The notes under the pieces: model-generated | Databases searched by the model: none | The model's input: only the letters and a program-made list of their open reading frames with translations | Told to the model about the DNA's origin: nothing | In this document: one piece after another, positions 59,491-64,000 of the stretch | Layout of the letters: every line of letters starts with the position of its first letter | How positions within the stretch are numbered: the stretch's first letter is position 1 | Origin: Colius striatus | Lineage: Eukaryota > Chordata > Aves > Coliiformes > Coliidae | DNA length: 64,000 bases | NCBI RefSeq assembly: GCF_028858725.1 | Contig: NC_084763.1 | Coordinates: forward strand, 57,435,152 to 57,499,151 | Direction: 5' to 3' | Translations under genes and position numbers: made by a program

Positions 59491-62334
59491 TCTCCTTCCC
59501 TCACAGTGGGTCAGGACAGAAAAAACTCACATTTACCCTTTGCTCCTTGCTTAATCCCTAAGCTGACAGATACCTGTCACAGCTCTCTCTGTTTTGCTGG
59601 CTTCATCAGTGCCCAGCCACCACTGCCACCTTCTCACTAGCTGTGCAAAGCCAAGAAGAATAAACATTCAGAGGTGAGGGTCTCTCCAAAATTAGGGGGG
59701 AAATAAGAAGCTTTCAAATAGAAGAACTGCCCAATTAAAGAAACTGGGGGAGAGTGGAGGATGTAAAGATGGTAAATGCAAGTTCTTTTTGCTGATCAAC
59801 AACATATTCTGGTTTCATTCCCTTCTGTTTACCCAAAGAATGCAAAGTCTGGCCATGGTTTCCATGGGATAGAAGTTTCTACGGTGTTCTTGCAGTGTCT
59901 TTCTTCATGCTCTCTACAGGGCAAGTTGTAGGCACAAGACCTATGTATCCATCAAACCAATGCTTGAGAGCTAGAATGCAACCAGCCTCTCATTCTGTGG
60001 CAAACAGCTCTTTAGGTAGTTGGGAAAATGCTACATCTGCTTTCCTAGAGTTCACTTTGGAAACCAACTTTGCCTTCTGCTTGGATGCCAACTGTCTTGC
60101 TAAACTGCCTCAGTCTGGGGCCAGCCTTTCCTGGAGGAAACTGAAGCAGCCTTAAAGGAATGAAGCTTGATTCAGTGCTGACCCAAGTGATCATATGATC
60201 AAATCTAGAGTCCAAAGAGCAAAGGGTAAGGATGGGCAGCTGGAGGAGTGGAGCACAGCAGAACAAGTTGCACACCCAGCTGAGAAGCAGTTTCAAGCTT
60301 GGCTATGGTTTGGCTCACTCCTGGTGACATCTGTGCCATGAGACCCCTCTTGTGGGACCCCTGATAACCTCCAGTGCTAAGAGACAGAACATATGGCTTG
60401 TTCTAGTGAGTTACTGTGAAAACTATCAACCAGTAAATGAAAAGCACCTCCTGGATAACACATTTCTCTGAGAGAAATGGGCTGGCTTTTCATGTTGATT
60501 GCTTTCACTCCAGGAGGAGGAAATCAAAGAGAAAACACTGAAGATGTGGCACGACCCCACTTTCACGAATTAACACCTTTGAGGGTGTTTTTGGTGTGGA
60601 GCTGAATATTGATTTCACTTCTTATGTGAACAGCAACAGTGGCCAGAGGGTGACAAATGGACAAAGAATGTTCTGCCTGCAGAGATCAGCTGAGCAAGCT
60701 GCGAGATGGGAGAGTCTTTGGCATTGTTCTCTCCTCCTCTCATGTGAATCTGGTCTGGCTCCCCTGAAAACTGAGTGTGTTCTTCCTCTCTGATCACTCT
60801 TGATAGCCTAAATTTAAGGAGAAAAATGAGAACAACTGCAACAAAATGACATGTAATCTTCCTTCCAAACACACCCTGTCATTAGAGAGATGTCCAGTGT
60901 TCATTATCAAGCCCATAATCACAGATTGCTCAAGGGATCTGAAGCCTGCACAAGTCCTGTATCATTCTGCAGGGGCTCTAAGTGCAGTACAAAACATGAG
61001 CCATGCTCTAAGCTGTAGTGCTCTGGGTGAAACACAAAGATTGACACAAATATCTGCAGGTATCAGCACACCTCACCAGGCAACAGGAGCCTTCTTGTTT
61101 CTCTCCAACACAGAGCCACTGCAAAACTGATCCAGGTAAGAGGAAGCTTGCAGACCTTCTGTGTTGCTCAAATCAGCAGTGGTACCCAGCTGTTTCCACC
61201 CTGGACTAAGCAATGGCATGGATCCACAAAGGTCACTCCTCATGTGGTGTGTAGAAACAATGTGAAGGCACTAATAGGCTTGCACAGGCTCTGGCTTTGA
61301 GAAAGCATCACCTGCTCTGGAGCTCTGCTTGGTGCCCAGGCAGAGACAATCTCCAGCTCTCAGAAAGCAGGATCCAGTGCTTGATCTCCAGTCCTTCAGG
61401 AAGGCTGGCCAGCAACTCAAAACCAGTCTTGGCATCCTCTTTATGTCATCTGAACAAAGAAAAAAAGTGACATTTAGCATAGTAAACGAAACAGGGCCAG
61501 GTCACATTGTCCTGCTTTGATGACAAAAGGCAGGGCTTGGCCAAATCCACACTGTTAAACTCTCTTATCCCTTTAACGAGGCAACCACATCCAAACTGGC
61601 TAGTGAGAATGCTCCCTGCCCTGCACTGCCACCCAAACCAAGGCCAGCAATTACCAGGGTGAGCATTATTTGGCACAGAGACCAGTTTCAGGGAGTTTCA
61701 GATGCAACATGACCTGGCACAACGTGATTTGCTGGTGTAGGCGCAGCCAAATTCTGGACTAAACTCCTAAATAGGAGTCAGGTCACTCTCTGTGATGTTT
61801 TCAAGTGAGAGTTATCAAGAGAAGGAGTTAGCATCATGTGTTTCTCACAGGCACTGAGCTGCCCTGCTTCAGAATGAACAGCATTTCCTTGTGCCTCAGC
61901 TGGCTTGCTGATCCCAGGGGCAGCACTTTGCAAGTCCCTGCCCACCATACAATCCCATACCACCCAATCCCAGCCCCTTGAAGGGTGTTGCAGACATTGC
62001 ACCCCTCTCCCTCTGCCCTGTGGCTTTGGATTCCCACATACTTTGCATTAATGTGTTCTCTGAGCATTGGGAAAAATCTGTGAGCAACTCCCTGTGAGGC
62101 TGGAAAGGGAGATGTTTGACATTACCACGGTGCTGAAGGTGAGCAACAGCTCAGAAAGAGACACATGTTGGTGCCACCACAAGGTCTGGGTGTGTGGGTT
62201 CCTGTTTTAATCAGTGGAGGTTCTCTTGGAGGTTCACTTCAGTGAAGCCTGGAGAGCAAATCAGTCAGTCAAGTGCTGCTGCTGACATACGGGGGAGCCC
62301 AACTGCCCTGTGGGCCCCATGGCTTTGGAAAGAG
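59491..62334. other. Intergenic stretch, nothing recognised
   Basis: No exon or named repeat was recognised. Confidence 0.45.
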
Positions 62335-62438
62335 GGTGCCCACCTGATCTAGGTGGGACCTGCTTTAGCAGGAGGGTTGGACTAGATGATGTCTAAAGGT
62401 CCCTTCCAACCCCCACCATTCTGTGATCCTATGATAGG
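62335..62438 (+). mobile_element. CR1 LINE 3' end (sense)
   Basis: CACCTGATCTAGGTGGGACC, GTTGGACTAGATGATGTCTA and CCCTTCCAACCCCCACCATT then CTGTGATCCTATGAT, the complete terminal CR1 sequence. Confidence 0.92.
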
Positions 62439-63515
62439 AACAACCTTTTCTTCCTTCCACAGGGGCTTTGGCCAACTTTCCCACTCGAGAAGAGAAAGCA
62501 AGGACTGAAGGAGACCTGGGGCCAACAAAGTGGAGGAGATCTGGCTGAGCACTGATGGTCTGTGATTGCTTTTTCCTTTCCAGCCCCCAAAGGAGGGTAT
62601 TGAACACATGGACTCACACCTCAGTGAATCCACGAGCCTTTAAGACTGGGGGGGAAAAGGGATTTCAGAAACAAGCTTATTCTGTGATCACCCATTAGAG
62701 GGCATCTCTCCCCTTCAAAAAGAGTATCTGGAGGCCAGATCTCAGGCTCGTGTGACCATCAGCCCCATCCTGCTCATCTGCTGGGAGCTAAGCCTGATTC
62801 TCACAAGGACTCAGGATATTATGAAGTTTGTTCCCTGCCTCACTTCACCTCTGAGCCCTTACAAACGTCCTGGGCTTTGTCTGCTTGTTGCCTGCTGCTT
62901 GTGGTGGTTTGGATTGTTTGTTTTTTCTCCCTCCTGTTCTTTTCTAGGGCCCATTATCTAAACCACAGCAGAGATCAAGTTTAGCATGATCTCATCAGAG
63001 CTCTGCAGGAGCTCAGCAAGCCCTTTCCAAGGAAAGAAGCGTTTGCATCTCTCCTTGAGCCCAAAGGCTGACTGCAGGGCTTGGGGTGAGAAGGCAGGTT
63101 GCTGCTCTGGTGATCTGTTTGGTTTTTAGTTTGAGGGAGGGTTGATTATTGTGGGATTTTTTCATCCAGAAATGCTGATAGCTCAAAATGGAATCTTTCC
63201 ATTGCACCTTCCCAGCAGAGGCTGCAGCCTCTGAGCAAAGCCAGAGCACCACTGCAATAGCAGGGGGTGAAAGAACAACTGCTGAGGCACTGAGGCTAAC
63301 TTGAAAGACTACTTGGTGTATTTTTCTAGTGTATTTGGCAGTCTTCCTCCAGAAGACTGATCCCTTTCTCACTCTCACAATCTCTACTGTTGGATCAAAT
63401 GTTTGTCTTATGCATAAAGTAACTTTCCTGCTGACAGAGGCAAAGGAAAACTGTAGCCAGGACTGCCTGCAAGAATGGGTGACAAGAATGAGAAGGTCAC
63501 TAAACTGCTTTTCTA
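62439..63515. other. Intergenic stretch, nothing recognised
   Basis: No exon or named repeat was recognised. Confidence 0.45.
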
Positions 63516-63850
63516 TAGAATCATGGAATGGTGGGGTTGGAAGGGACCTGTAGAGATCATTTAATCCAACCCCCAGGGCTGCAGAAGCAGGGTCACCTAG
63601 ATCAGGTCACATAGGAACATGTCCAGGTGGGTCCTGAAGACTTCCAAGGAAGGAGACTCTACAACCACCCTGGGCAGCCTATTCCACTGCTCTTTTGCAT
63701 AAGAAATGCTCAAATGTACTCCATCTCTCCTTCCTGGCAAAGGAATTACAAAGGAGAATGTGACAGAATGCATGAAAGGCTCACAGAAAGTGAGCAGGAT
63801 GCTGGTGGTTCCTCTTTCGTTTCCTACAAGGGTTAGAAGTACAAGCAGCA
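63516..63850 (-). mobile_element. CR1 LINE 3' fragment
   Basis: TAGAATCATGGAATGGTGGG, GATCATTTAATCCAACCCCC, GGTCACCTAGATCAGGTCAC and CACCCTGGGCAGCCTATTCC are the antisense CR1 3' UTR in order. The right boundary is approximate. Confidence 0.9.
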
Positions 63851-64000
63851 GCATAAAAACTAGTGAGTGGCAGGTTCAAAACAAGGATGAGCCTTTTAAA
63901 AGATGAACTGTGTTGAAGCTAGAGATAGTGTTTGAAGACATTCATGCCTCCAGCTCCTCACCCTGGCCTGCTGCCTGCAATTGTCATCTTTCAAACAGAA

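Noticed and set aside
1..64000. tRNA genes, rRNA genes, CRISPR arrays, operons and endogenous retrovirus genes
   Set aside because: Scanning by eye, I saw no tRNA box pair, no regularly spaced repeat-spacer array, no closely packed coding genes and no retroviral gene motifs. A computed search could still find diverged tRNA or short noncoding RNA genes.

Overview
The window looks like nuclear DNA from a bird. At least twenty fragments of CR1, the dominant avian LINE, are scattered over both strands. The gene content is sparse, introns are kilobases long with ordinary GT-AG borders, and CpG is depleted outside a few short patches. The species cannot be named from the sequence. Nothing prokaryotic, viral or plasmid-like was recognised.

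I can support one protein-coding gene: TMIE (transmembrane inner ear), on the + strand, with four coding exons at 11882-11980, 20361-20478, 31230-31379 and 35694-36046. Splice phases agree at all three junctions and the model gives 239 residues: a signal-peptide-like start, a short Pro/Lys ectodomain, one membrane helix, the conserved cytosolic segment after it, and a lysine-rich tail. The tail is much longer than the mammalian one and carries a G-X-K repeat run. TMIE is a small subunit of the hair-cell mechanotransduction complex with TMC1/2, LHFPL5, PCDH15 and CIB2. Two polyadenylation signals follow the stop codon.

Upstream of the coding start there is a possible promoter at 9.57-9.73 kb: a cluster of TGAC-type sites, a TATA box and a short exon-like segment with a good splice donor. 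A matching acceptor ends at 11854. A short CpG/E-box patch (11.12-11.37 kb) and a palindromic homeodomain/POU4-like site (11704-11713) lie closer to the ATG. These are inferences.

Layout: 1-9.5 kb is intergenic with CR1 fragments and small tandem duplications. 9.5-36.5 kb is TMIE, with introns of about 8.4, 10.8 and 4.3 kb loaded with CR1, including a group of four similar copies and an 0.8 kb copy retaining a reverse-transcriptase remnant. 36.5-64 kb shows no recognisable exon; it holds an inverted CR1 pair at 44.1-45.0 kb, a 102-bp pentanucleotide microsatellite at 56.7 kb and other CR1 remnants. I found no clearly new biological system. The most interesting points are the unusual TMIE tail, the two competing reading frames through TMIE exon 1, and the candidate distant first exon.
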